Counted from the first letter of the stretch, positions 27,026 through 33,895 are shown. The stretch is DNA of 64,000 nt from a bacterium (GCA_030647205.1 JAUSJO010000002.1:364589-428588); one strand, 5' to 3'. Numbers and translations are program-made. The notes: generated from the letters alone by a model not told the origin.

Positions 27026-27832
27026 ATGTCGAAAAGGGTAATGCTAGTCTTGTTGCTTATTAGCTTAATGATTCTTGTGCCAGTGAGCGAGGCGCTCTCA
27101 GGCGGCGGCCCTGGGGCCGGAGGACCGGGTCCGGAAGGTTGCTGGGCCTACTTCATAGGCAACGATCCGAATGTGCATCTCGGGTCGGTTACTGATATCT
27201 ACGCCGGTCAGGTGCTCGACTTCAACGTCATGGCCAACTGTCCCGTCGCGATTAGCAACACATGGAACAGCGAGATCGCTGCAGTAACCCAGTATGACAT
27301 CGACAATAGCCCATATGGGTGGAGCGATTTCCCGATGATGTTCACGACTGACCCGAATATGGCTCCGTCTGCCGGCCATCACATCAATCTAACCTTTGAG
27401 GTTGATCCGACGGTAACCTATCAGTACATCCGGGTCATCATTGGTGAGCTGCCACCGCTGGATTTGCAACTTTCTTTGGCGATGAGGGGAGCGAGATGGG
27501 CGAGCTATGCTGACTACCAGTCGAGGCACCTAACTGTAGGCTATCGCATCACAAACACTGGCACCAATGAAGCGTATAATGTGATGCTAACTGGAGCGAC
27601 AGCGACGAATGGAGTGACCCTCTCGACAGAGTGCTCCTATGAGAACCAAGGCGATTGTTATCCGAGGTATCTGATGGACACTTTGTCTGGCGGAGCCACT
27701 GTCGACTTCTCGTCGAGGTTCGTTGTGCCGCCAGGTACGGCGAACTTCAGGACAACCGTCACTATGGAAGCAGTCGACTATAACAATCAGTTGCACTACT
27801 TCCCTCCAGGAAGTCCGCCTCCCACTCCGTAA
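27026..27832 (+). CDS. Exported protein, paralogue of the 26074 product
   Basis: 268 residues. A signal peptide (VMLVLLLISLMILVPVSEAL) is followed by a Gly/Pro stretch (SGGGPGAGGPGPEG) and a beta-rich domain. Its last 130 residues match the 26074 product in layout. GGGAGG sits 6 nt before the ATG at 27026; the longer frame from 26921 begins inside the 5' hairpin and is not used. The coding sequence is clearly GC-rich compared with core genes. Function unknown; probably released or surface-exposed. Confidence 0.68.
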   Translation: MSKRVMLVLLLISLMILVPVSEALSGGGPGAGGPGPEGCWAYFIGNDPNVHLGSVTDIYAGQVLDFNVMANCPVAISNTWNSEIAAVTQYDIDNSPYGWSDFPMMFTTDPNMAPSAGHHINLTFEVDPTVTYQYIRVIIGELPPLDLQLSLAMRGARWASYADYQSRHLTVGYRITNTGTNEAYNVMLTGATATNGVTLSTECSYENQGDCYPRYLMDTLSGGATVDFSSRFVVPPGTANFRTTVTMEAVDYNNQLHYFPPGSPPPTP

Positions 27833-27868
27833 AGCATCGCTCGGAATAAAAGGAAATAAAAAACTATC

Positions 27869-27892
27869 GGGGCGCGCCGCAAGGCGCGCCCC
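27869..27892 (+). terminator. Intrinsic terminator
   Basis: GGGGCGCGCC-GCAA-GGCGCGCCCC followed by TTCC. The stem is strong and the T run weak. Confidence 0.75.
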
Positions 27893-28008
27893 TTCCTACG
27901 TTTAAAATAAAAAAAGTGTAGGGAAAAGGCTTCAAATGAGGCCTTTTTGGTGGTATAATATCAAAACTTGTTTACAGGGCAAATGTACTTTGGATAAAAG
28001 GAGAGGAA

Positions 28009-28350
28009 ATGCCGACTGTCAATATCTACTATAAGAATCATTCAGAAGAAGAAACCGTGGTCAAGATTTATGGTGCCATAGATGAACTGCAGTCATTTAT
28101 TGCAAAGGAGTTAAGTTGCAGTAGTATCTTTCTGAGTTTAAGTGAAATCAGTATTCGCTTTATAAAGGTTGATTATCTGAGCAAGATGATAGGCGACATC
28201 GAGATTGAGGTAAATGCCGCCGCGTTTCCCGAGAGAGTCGAGAAACAGGATGAGTTCTGCCGTAATCTAGATAAGTTTCTAGAGCAAGAAACTGGGATTA
28301 CCAACACCAAAACATGGCTAATTCTCTCAGAATTGGGGCATAGCATGTGA
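28009..28350 (+). CDS. Hypothetical protein, tautomerase-like at the N-terminus
   Basis: 113 residues. It starts MPTVNIYYKN, so Pro would be exposed after Met removal, as in 4-oxalocrotonate tautomerase-type enzymes. VNAAAFPERVEKQDEFCRNL fits a following strand-helix. This is a resemblance, not a firm family match. AGGAGAGG precedes the ATG. TGG-TATAAT at 27954-27959 gives a leader of about 45 nt. Co-transcribed with the next small gene. Confidence 0.5.
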   Translation: MPTVNIYYKNHSEEETVVKIYGAIDELQSFIAKELSCSSIFLSLSEISIRFIKVDYLSKMIGDIEIEVNAAAFPERVEKQDEFCRNLDKFLEQETGITNTKTWLILSELGHSM

Positions 28351-28358
28351 AGGAGTGA

Positions 28359-28568
28359 TTGAGATTGGCCGATGAAAAGCTAGTAGCAGTGCAGATAGGC
28401 AACATGATAGTCGGGCCGGTTAACCCTAAGCAGCTTGCAATCCTGAAAAAACGGGAAGAAGTTGTCCAGAGGTGGTGCGAGGAGCATGGTAAGAAAATTG
28501 AGGAGTTAGGTCTGAAAGAGATCCTCGAAATTCGCTCACTTCCCGAATGGAAAAACCCGGTGACTTGA
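28359..28568 (+). CDS. Small hypothetical protein
   Basis: About 69 residues (LVAVQIGNMIVGPVNPKQLA then a charged helix). The start codon is TTG, at 28359 or 28365; AAGGAG at 28350-28354 favours either. It ends just before a strong terminator and shares the transcript of the 28009 gene. Function unknown. Confidence 0.5.
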   Translation: MRLADEKLVAVQIGNMIVGPVNPKQLAILKKREEVVQRWCEEHGKKIEELGLKEILEIRSLPEWKNPVT

Positions 28569-28577
28569 TGAAGTTTA

Positions 28578-28604
28578 AAGTCCGCTTTTAAAAAGCGGAC
28601 TTTT
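28578..28604. terminator. Intrinsic terminator
   Basis: AAAGTCCGC pairs with GCGGACTTT, then TTTCC on the plus side. Confidence 0.82.
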
Positions 28605-28607
28605 CCT

Positions 28608-28631
28608 TTATATCTTTTTTCTCATCAATGA
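28608..28631 (-). repeat. Divergent remnant of the U32 gene 3' end (copy 3)
   Basis: Read on the minus strand it encodes KMSLMRKKI and a stop, the same last eight residues (MSLMRKKI) as the U32 protein. Codon differences from the U32 gene here (Ser, Leu, Arg, Ile) are all synonymous. Confidence 0.6.
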
Positions 28632-28649
28632 CATTTTGTGACAATAAAA

Positions 28650-28674
28650 AAGTCCCGGTTTAAATCCGGGACTT
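28650..28674 (-). terminator. Terminator of the 28702 gene
   Basis: AAGTCCCGG pairs with CCGGGACTT. The T run TTTTTT is on the minus-strand side. Confidence 0.82.
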
Positions 28675-28701
28675 GTGTCTGTATAGTGTGCCGCTTGTTT
28701 T

Positions 28702-29079
28702 TTAGAGGACCGCAAATACCTCTTTGAAGATCTCGCCATGAAAATGGCTGTTTCTTCCTTTGGGATCATCGGGCAACCGGAAGAAAATCTGATCTCCTGA
28801 GAGGCCGTTTTCATCTCTCAGCTCAACGAATCCGCCCCCAGCGAAGTACTTGTGGCCGTGTTTTACCTGATGGATCTGCATTTCCTCGTTCTCGTCGCCG
28901 ATAGCGACCAGCGCATCAAACATCTCGGCACTGCCGCCAACCTCAAGGGGGATGCATGACGTGGCCGGTCCGAAAATCACACAGTATTTAGCGCTTTTCC
29001 TTTGCCCGAAGAATAAAACCACATCTCCATCTGGCAAACCTTTTAATACTGGTTTATCTTCTTCTATTACAATGTGCAA
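28702..29079 (-). CDS. Hypothetical protein
   Basis: 125 residues beginning at a TTG with GAGGAGG 6 nt upstream; the longer frame from 29145 would begin in front of the promoter. Soluble, with a beta-rich N-terminus (HIVIEEDKPVLKGLPDGDVV) and a His/Gly segment (HQVKHGHKYFAGGGFVEL). Not recognised. Single-gene unit between two copies of the U32 gene-end repeat. Confidence 0.6.
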   Translation of the reverse strand: MHIVIEEDKPVLKGLPDGDVVLFFGQRKSAKYCVIFGPATSCIPLEVGGSAEMFDALVAIGDENEEMQIHQVKHGHKYFAGGGFVELRDENGLSGDQIFFRLPDDPKGRNSHFHGEIFKEVFAVL

Positions 29080-29116
29080 GATCGCCTCCTCGTGTTGTGT
29101 GTAATCTGATAAGCAA

Positions 29117-29145
29117 ATTATAGCACTTCTAAGCCAAATTGTCAA
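29117..29145 (-). promoter_or_regulatory. Promoter of the 28702 gene
   Basis: Minus strand TTGACA (29140-29145), 17-nt spacer, TGC-TATAAT (29117-29122). Near-consensus. Confidence 0.82.
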
Positions 29146-29163
29146 TCAATAGGAGTTACTAAT

Positions 29164-29202
29164 TCTTTTTCCTCATTAAACTCATTTCGGGGTAGAGATT
29201 TT
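29164..29202 (-). repeat. 39-bp direct repeat, copy 1 of the U32 gene end
   Basis: Identical over 39 bases to 29500-29538, which encodes the last codons of the U32 protein. Here it is not attached to a gene. In this copy the frame runs on to a different last residue and stop. Confidence 0.85.
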
Positions 29203-29254
29203 GTGTTTTATATCAATCTATTGATTCTAATTATTCTTATGTTAGTATAAATTT

Positions 29255-29494
29255 ATGCAAAAGAATTTAATTCTAATAATAGTAGCAATTGTTATTATTG
29301 TTATAAGTAGCCTAATCTTTGTCTTTTTTTACTACGGTCCCGTGTGGAGTGAAAAACCGCAAATTTCTAGTAAACAGTGTGCACATCTAGGCGGAAGATC
29401 GGTGAATACCTTAAATGGTGCAACTTGTTCTGGAAAAAAATTTCTCGGAGAGCTTACAGGTATGAAGTGTCCTTGTATTTGTTGTAAAGAATAG
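29255..29494 (+). CDS. Small Cys-rich membrane-anchored protein
   Basis: 79 residues. One N-terminal membrane segment (IVAIVIIVISSLIFVFFYYG) is followed by an outer domain with six Cys (QCAHLGG, ATCSGKK, KCPCICCKE). It may bind metal or form disulfides. Its TAG stop abuts the TAA stop of the convergent U32 gene with no gap. It lies between two exact 39-bp direct repeats. TAGTAT/TATAAA boxes sit just before the ATG. Confidence 0.55.
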   Translation: MQKNLILIIVAIVIIVISSLIFVFFYYGPVWSEKPQISSKQCAHLGGRSVNTLNGATCSGKKFLGELTGMKCPCICCKE

Positions 29495-30832
29495 TTAAAT
29501 CTTTTTCCTCATTAAACTCATTTCGGGGTAGAGATTTTTTAGTTTGAGATATGCCATTTGGCCTGTTTTACCGGGATTTATAACTTCTAATTCTTTTCCC
29601 GACTCATCAAGAATGCCGAGGACTCTTTCTTTGTAAACTTTGTTGGGAGTTATGACGTCCATGTTATCTCCGACTTTGATTTGATTTCTGACTTCAATGT
29701 AGTTCCAGTTGTCATCAGGATCACTATTTTTGTCATCCTGAGGTACGAAGGATCTCGAGATTCTTCCTTCGTCAGAATGACGGGAGGGTAGGTCTGAATG
29801 ATGGGGAGATAGAGCAGAATGCCGCTTTGGGATAGGGCGAACTACGGCTATGAAATTATAGTTTCTCACTGGTTGGCGGGAAGGATAGGTTTCGCCCTTT
29901 TTCGCATTTCCGAATGCAAAGCCTGTGGTATATCCGCGGTAGTTTAATGTGACAAGTTCTTTCATCAGCTCCTTTTTCAGTTTCGCATCATATTTTCCCG
30001 ATTCGACCGCATCTAGGGCAGTTCGGTAGGCGCGCGTGACGACACCGAGATAGTAGATAGATTTATTTCGGCCTTCTATTTTAAGTCCTGAGATTCCGGA
30101 TTTTTGGATTTCATCCAAATGTTCTATAAGGGCTAAATCTTTAGAATTCATTAAATATGTGCCGTCACCGTTTTCTTCGACAGGGAAATACTCTCCGGGG
30201 CGGAGCTTTTCCTCTAGATAAACTTTATAGTTCCATCTGCATGGCTGGGCGCAGTCGCCGAGATTTGCTTCGCGGCCTGTTATATAGGCGGACAGGAGAC
30301 AACGGCCGGAGTAGGAGATACACATAGCGCCGTGGACAAACATCTCGAGTTCTATGTCCGGTACTGCATCATGAATCTTCTTTATTTCTTTCAAGGATAG
30401 TTCGCGCGCCAATATCACTCTTTTCACGCCAAAATCCTTCCAGAGCTTCACTGCCTCTGCATTTACCGTATTTTGTTGTGTTGAAACGTGAATCGGGATT
30501 TTTGGTGCATTATCCTTGACTAGCTTTAAAACTCCCATGTCGGCGATGACAAATGCATCGGGATTTAGGGCTGCAATTTTCTTAATGTCAGAAGCTAGGG
30601 TTTTGAGATGTTTATCGTGAGCAAAGATATTGAAAGTGATGTAAACTCTTTTACCGAGTTTGTGTGCGTACTGAATCGTTGATTTAATTTCGCTAATTGT
30701 GAATCGTACCTCTGTCTTTCGCATACTATATTTCGCCATGCCGAGATAGACGGCATCCGCGCCATACTCAAAAGCAAAGCGCGCTTTCTCCGGATCTCCG
30801 GCGGGTAAAATTAGTTCTGGTTTTATCTTCAT
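29495..30832 (-). CDS. U32-family protein (peptidase/RNA hydroxylation type)
   Basis: 445 residues. U32 marks are GADAVYLGMAKYSMR, VHVSTQQNT-like strand, EMFVHGAMCISYSGRCLLS and the Cys-rich ANLGDCAQPCRW. Some members act with prephenate-derived cofactors in tRNA or 23S rRNA hydroxylation (TrhP, RlhA); older annotation is collagenase-like protease. TGT-TATAAT at 30840-30845 ends 7 nt before the ATG at 30832, so it is leaderless and the longer frame from 30907 is not used. Residues of about 337-377 are an insertion, partly made by a palindromic repeat. Confidence 0.88.
   Translation of the reverse strand: MKIKPELILPAGDPEKARFAFEYGADAVYLGMAKYSMRKTEVRFTISEIKSTIQYAHKLGKRVYITFNIFAHDKHLKTLASDIKKIAALNPDAFVIADMGVLKLVKDNAPKIPIHVSTQQNTVNAEAVKLWKDFGVKRVILARELSLKEIKKIHDAVPDIELEMFVHGAMCISYSGRCLLSAYITGREANLGDCAQPCRWNYKVYLEEKLRPGEYFPVEENGDGTYLMNSKDLALIEHLDEIQKSGISGLKIEGRNKSIYYLGVVTRAYRTALDAVESGKYDAKLKKELMKELVTLNYRGYTTGFAFGNAKKGETYPSRQPVRNYNFIAVVRPIPKRHSALSPHHSDLPSRHSDEGRISRSFVPQDDKNSDPDDNWNYIEVRNQIKVGDNMDVITPNKVYKERVLGILDESGKELEVINPGKTGQMAYLKLKNLYPEMSLMRKKI
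29500..29538 (-). repeat. 39-bp direct repeat, copy 2 (end of the U32 gene)
   Basis: Lies inside the U32 coding sequence and encodes its C-terminal NLYPEMSLMRKK. Exact match to 29164-29202, 336 bp away. Confidence 0.85.
29732..29781. repeat. Palindromic repeat inserted in frame in the U32 gene
   Basis: A 50-bp imperfect palindrome that starts GTCATCCTGA and ends CAGAATGAC, with inner arms ACGAAGGA and TTCCTTCGT around CTCGAG. Such GTCATTCTGA-bounded elements are widespread interspersed repeats. Here it keeps the frame and encodes RHSDEGRISRSFVPQDD. Confidence 0.75.
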
Positions 30833-30871
30833 AGAGAGAATTATAACATTATTTTTTTCTTTATAATAAAA

Positions 30872-30895
30872 AAGACCCCGCGTTTCAGCGGAGCC
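30872..30895 (-). terminator. Terminator of the 30929-31282 operon
   Basis: Minus strand GGCTCCGC-TGAAAC-GCGGGGTC followed by TTTTTT. It lies about 30 bp before the leaderless U32 promoter. Confidence 0.78.
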
Positions 30896-30928
30896 TAGGT
30901 AAAACATGAATTTCAGAGATTGGGCTTG

Positions 30929-31084
30929 CTAACTTCCTTGTCTAAGTATAATCCACTTAGAAAGATAGTAAGCCGCTGCCACACAGGCGATAGCCACGAG
31001 TGCACTATGTATAAAATATGCAATCGTTCCGGCACCAAGCCAGGATAGGGCAATCCCCAATACATCGGTCATACTAAGGTGCAT
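30929..31084 (-). CDS. 51-residue membrane protein
   Basis: MHLSMTDVLGIALSWLGAG followed by two hydrophobic stretches (TIAYFIHSALVAIACVAAAY) and a short basic end. AAAGGAGG sits 6 nt before the ATG, which strongly supports it as a real gene. It is 36 bp behind the 31121 gene on the same strand. Function unknown. Confidence 0.65.
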   Translation of the reverse strand: MHLSMTDVLGIALSWLGAGTIAYFIHSALVAIACVAAAYYLSKWIILRQGS

Positions 31085-31120
31085 AACGGTCCTCCTTTGC
31101 TCTGGACTAGTTACTTGGCT

Positions 31121-31282
31121 TTACTGCCGGTTTTCTTTCAGATTCCATGCGTGGGCGGGGTCAGGATAGAACGTTATCGCAACGTTACCGTGCCCAATTT
31201 CTTTTATACGTACGAGCCAGCCTCCGGGGACTTCCATGCGCTCGGTAATACAACCATTCTCGTCTGGTACGATCTGCCACAT
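31121..31282 (-). CDS. 53-residue hypothetical protein
   Basis: Small soluble protein containing MEVPGGWLVRIKEIG and a YPDPAHAWNL segment. AAGGAG lies 5 nt before the ATG and a consensus promoter lies upstream. The plus-strand frame over the same bases is a shadow. Not recognised; the VPGGWLVR segment recalls small uncharacterised proteins of mobile elements. Confidence 0.62.
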   Translation of the reverse strand: MWQIVPDENGCITERMEVPGGWLVRIKEIGHGNVAITFYPDPAHAWNLKENRQ

Positions 31283-31299
31283 AATGTCTCCTTAAAAGT

Positions 31300-31326
31300 T
31301 TCGTGGTCATCTTCGTGATGACGCAT
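31300..31326 (-). promoter_or_regulatory. Shared leader element, copy A
   Basis: 23 of 27 bases match 33861-33887. On the minus strand it begins with an ATG 9 nt after the -10 box, followed by a GTCATC-ACGAA-GATGAC hairpin and CACGAA. It may be a short leaderless reading frame (MRHHEDDHE...) or an RNA control element. Confidence 0.6.
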
Positions 31327-31335
31327 ATAACGATT

Positions 31336-31364
31336 ATTATAACACTAACGTTTATATATGTCAA
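31336..31364 (-). promoter_or_regulatory. Promoter of the 31282-30929 operon
   Basis: Minus strand TTGACA (31359-31364), 17-nt spacer, TGT-TATAAT (31336-31341). Confidence 0.82.
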
Positions 31365-31417
31365 CTATATTTTACATTTTTTGCCAAGTGTCAGCTAAAA
31401 GAGGTATAATTAAAACC

Positions 31418-31870
31418 ATGATTATTAGAGAAGCTAAGATTAGCGACATTGCTGAGATTCGAAAGCTTGGTGCAAATGTCTACGAGTTTAGTACTACTGA
31501 AGAAGTGGTTACTTTTTGGCCTGAGCATATTCTTCGTAATTGTGTCGAGAGCAAAACCGACTGGCTGCTAGTAGCTGAAAAGGATTCGGAAATCATTGGA
31601 TTTATCATTTGCAACAATAGCCGGGTATTTAAAAAAGCCGTTATTGAGAATGTATTTGTATCTCCCCTCCATAGGAAAAAAGGGGTAGGGAAAAAGCTGC
31701 TGGAGTCTTTGCTTGCCAAAATTCAGTTAACTGACTGTGAATATGTCGCCGTTGCTACCGGGGACAACAACAATACAGCAATTAGCTTCTATGTAAAAAA
31801 TGGTTTCAACAGAGGTGGGAATTTTGCATGGATGGATAAAGTGCTTTCAGAAAAATTTAGTAAGTTATGA
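31418..31870 (+). CDS. GNAT-family N-acetyltransferase
   Basis: 150 residues. Starts MIIREAKISDIAEIRKL, the usual GNAT opening, with the acetyl-CoA motif VFVSPLHRKKGVGKKLLES and the late NNTAISFYVKNGFNR helix-strand. Overall like RimI-type protein or small-molecule acetyltransferases. TATAAT at 31405-31410 ends 7 nt before this ATG; the longer frame from 31358 starts ahead of the promoter. ATGA overlap with the deaminase gene. Confidence 0.87.
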   Translation: MIIREAKISDIAEIRKLGANVYEFSTTEEVVTFWPEHILRNCVESKTDWLLVAEKDSEIIGFIICNNSRVFKKAVIENVFVSPLHRKKGVGKKLLESLLAKIQLTDCEYVAVATGDNNNTAISFYVKNGFNRGGNFAWMDKVLSEKFSKL

Positions 31871-32388
31871 GTAAGAATATGAGTTCTATAAATGATGAAA
31901 AATTCATGAAGGAGGCGCTCAAAGAAGCAGAAACTTCTTTGAGGGAAGGTAATTGGCCGATAGGTTGTGTGATTGAGCTTGATGGTAAAATTATCGCGCG
32001 TGCACACAATCAGGTTTATACCCAAAACGATAAAACGGCTCATGCGGAGATGCTGGCAATAAAGCAGGTTCAGGACGTCTTGATGAAGAACGTGAGAAAA
32101 GCTACTCTTTATACGACATATGAGCCATGTCCTATGTGTTTTGGCGGAATAATTCTCAGCAAAATAAAAAGGGTCGTTTCCGGTATAGACTTAGATAAAA
32201 GTGGCTCAATGTATTTTAAGGAAAATCTTCCGATTCTCTTTAAATCAGATAAGTTTGATGTGAAATTTGAAACGGGAATTCTTGCCGATGAATCGTATGA
32301 AATTTTTATTCAAGGAGAACCAACCAAAAAACTACTAGAAAATGGGTTAATAAGAAAAAAGCCGCCGATTGCCCGGTTGCAATCGTGA
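31867..32388 (+). CDS. Cytidine/deoxycytidylate-type nucleoside deaminase
   Basis: 173 residues with the zinc deaminase motifs TAHAEMLAIK (HAE) and EPCPMCFGGI (PCxxC). Resembles guanine deaminase/TadA-like single-domain enzymes; substrate not clear. Coupled to the GNAT gene by ATGA. The last ten residues (RKKPPIARLQS) are encoded by a sequence resembling the terminator hairpin at 33087-33104, which suggests that the tail is recent. Confidence 0.85.
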   Translation: MSKNMSSINDEKFMKEALKEAETSLREGNWPIGCVIELDGKIIARAHNQVYTQNDKTAHAEMLAIKQVQDVLMKNVRKATLYTTYEPCPMCFGGIILSKIKRVVSGIDLDKSGSMYFKENLPILFKSDKFDVKFETGILADESYEIFIQGEPTKKLLENGLIRKKPPIARLQS

Positions 32389-32410
32389 GGATAAAGATTA
32401 TAGTGAGGCA

Positions 32411-33061
32411 ATGATAAACGTAGACACAGAACTGAGAAATCAGCTAATAAAAATTGCGAAAGAGAAGATCCCGGATGTTGATGCTTCCCATGATTTTGAG
32501 CATGCTCTTCGGGTTTTGACTAATGCGCAGAACATTGTAAAAGGAGAGGGTGGAGACCTTGATGTTATCGTCCCGGCTGCCTTATTCCACGACTTGGTTG
32601 TCTACCAGAAAAACCATCCTGAAAAACATAAGTCTCAGGAAGAAAGCGCTGAAGAAGCGCAGAAGATATTAAACTCTCTTGAAGGATTTCCAAAACAGAA
32701 AATAGAAGAGGTAAAAAATTGTATTTTAGAATGTTCCTTTAGTAAAAGTATTCAGCCTAAAACTCTGGAATCAAAAATAATCCAAGACTCTGATGGGCTT
32801 GAGGCAACGGGAGCTATCTCCATAATGAGAACATTCTCTTCGACAGGACAAATGAAGAGGGCTTTCTATAACTCGAACGACCCTTTTTGTGAAAATCGTG
32901 AAGTTGATGCGCTTACTTTTGGGCTAGATCTGTTTTTTGAAAGACTGCTGATGGTTGCAGATAGAATGCACACCAAGACGGCTAGAAAGATCGCGGAAAG
33001 AAGAACTGAGTTTTTGAAGGTTTTCTTGGAGGAGCTCAAGATAGAGTTAGAAGGGAAATAG
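32411..33061 (+). CDS. HD-domain phosphohydrolase (YedJ-like)
   Basis: 216 residues. HD metal ligands are ASHDFEHALRVL, LFHDLVVYQ and the late IIQDSDGLEATG, as in YedJ/PF01966 hydrolases of nucleotides or related phosphates. The ATG at 32411 has GTGAGG in front; the frame extends to 32369 but would overlap the deaminase gene without a better start. Last gene of the GNAT-deaminase-HD operon. Confidence 0.8.
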   Translation: MINVDTELRNQLIKIAKEKIPDVDASHDFEHALRVLTNAQNIVKGEGGDLDVIVPAALFHDLVVYQKNHPEKHKSQEESAEEAQKILNSLEGFPKQKIEEVKNCILECSFSKSIQPKTLESKIIQDSDGLEATGAISIMRTFSSTGQMKRAFYNSNDPFCENREVDALTFGLDLFFERLLMVADRMHTKTARKIAERRTEFLKVFLEELKIELEGK

Positions 33062-33086
33062 TTTAGGTCTAGTGAATAAGAAAAAA

Positions 33087-33104
33087 CCACCGATTGCTCG
33101 GTGG
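33087..33104. terminator. Bidirectional terminator
   Basis: CCACCGA-TTGC-TCGGTGG, with T runs on both strands. It separates the HD gene from the convergent 33147 gene. Confidence 0.82.
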
Positions 33105-33146
33105 CTTTTAAAGAAAAACGTTGAGATTGGTCCTTTGCCGGACCTG

Positions 33147-33584
33147 TCAGGCCGGGAATATTTCGGCTACGCCGTGATCGACTACCACGACAGCGACCTC
33201 AGTCATGTCGTGCAACTTTTTAGCCGCCTCCTCATCGAACTTATCGAGGGCTTCCTCGACCCAACTGCGATCTACCATGCCGCGAGCGAAAGGAATCTCA
33301 CCCTGGTCACGGATCTCTTGCCAATCAAATCCCGGCATCAAAATATCTGCCAGGGGGCCACCGTGCGGATCGTCGACATTGAGTACTACTATAACGTACT
33401 CAGATGCATCTAGCTGGCGGTCTTTCATACGAACCTTGAAGTGGGCGACACGATCGGCGTTGATCTCCAGGGTGTTTTCGCAGTTGTGTTTGTCTATCGC
33501 ACGGATTACTTCCAGTGCTTGAGGGTCGTCCAGGACGATCTCCCCGCCTATTTCTCGTACAACTGCTCTCGGTTCATCGTTCAT
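33147..33584 (-). CDS. Hypothetical protein
   Basis: 145 residues, acidic, soluble, not recognised. Contains VVLNVDDPHGGPLADILMPG and an acidic helical C-terminus (EEALDKFDEEAAKKLHDM). AGGAGGAG lies 6-7 nt before the ATG. Codon use is clearly GC-rich compared with core genes. Second gene of the operon with the interrupted 33624 frame. Confidence 0.62.
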   Translation of the reverse strand: MNDEPRAVVREIGGEIVLDDPQALEVIRAIDKHNCENTLEINADRVAHFKVRMKDRQLDASEYVIVVLNVDDPHGGPLADILMPGFDWQEIRDQGEIPFARGMVDRSWVEEALDKFDEEAAKKLHDMTEVAVVVVDHGVAEIFPA

Positions 33585-33623
33585 GCTTTCTCCTCCTAGG
33601 GTTGAAGTTGTTTTGCCGAGAAT

Positions 33624-33833
33624 TTATCGGTCGTTTGTTTGGGACAGAATGTTGTTAATTTTGTCGAGGTTTGTTTCCAGTAATTCTTCCTTGGCTTCGG
33701 GATCGTCGATGATTTCATCCTAGTCGAAGCCACTTCTCCCGAAGATATCATCTGCTATCGTGAACAAAATATTCTTTGCGATGTCTAGTCGCGGTGTTTC
33801 ATATCTATTTTCGTATTCGTCTAACAATGACAT
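33624..33833 (-). pseudogene. Small gene interrupted by an in-frame TAG
   Basis: The minus-strand frame reads MSLLDEYENRYETPRLD... for 37 codons, then TAG (33720-33722), then 31 further codons without a stop (DEIIDDPEAKEELLE...). Both halves have coding-like composition and the second half looks like a normal protein end. AAAGGA precedes the ATG and a consensus promoter lies further up. An in-frame ATG 54 nt upstream, at the predicted transcript start, could add 18 residues. Simplest reading: a Trp (TGG) or Gln (CAG) codon mutated to TAG; a suppressed stop is the alternative. Confidence 0.6.
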
Positions 33834-33860
33834 GTGAATTCCTTTCTTGATTTGTTGGGG

Positions 33861-33887
33861 TTCGTGGTCACCTTTATGATGACACAT
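33861..33887 (-). promoter_or_regulatory. Shared leader element, copy B
   Basis: Matches 31300-31326 at 23 of 27 bases. Its ATG begins 8 nt after the -10 box. The hairpin is kept: GTCATC with GGTGAC, where a G-U pair replaces A-U. Confidence 0.6.
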
Positions 33888-33895
33888 AGATTTAG

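Noticed and set aside
29080..29145. N-terminal extension of the 28702 protein up to 29145
   Set aside because: A near-consensus promoter lies at 29117-29145 with its start downstream, so the extension could not be transcribed from it.
31079..31318. Plus-strand frame of 79 codons
   Set aside because: It begins with GTG without an SD site and covers two minus-strand small genes that have strong SD sites and a consensus promoter.
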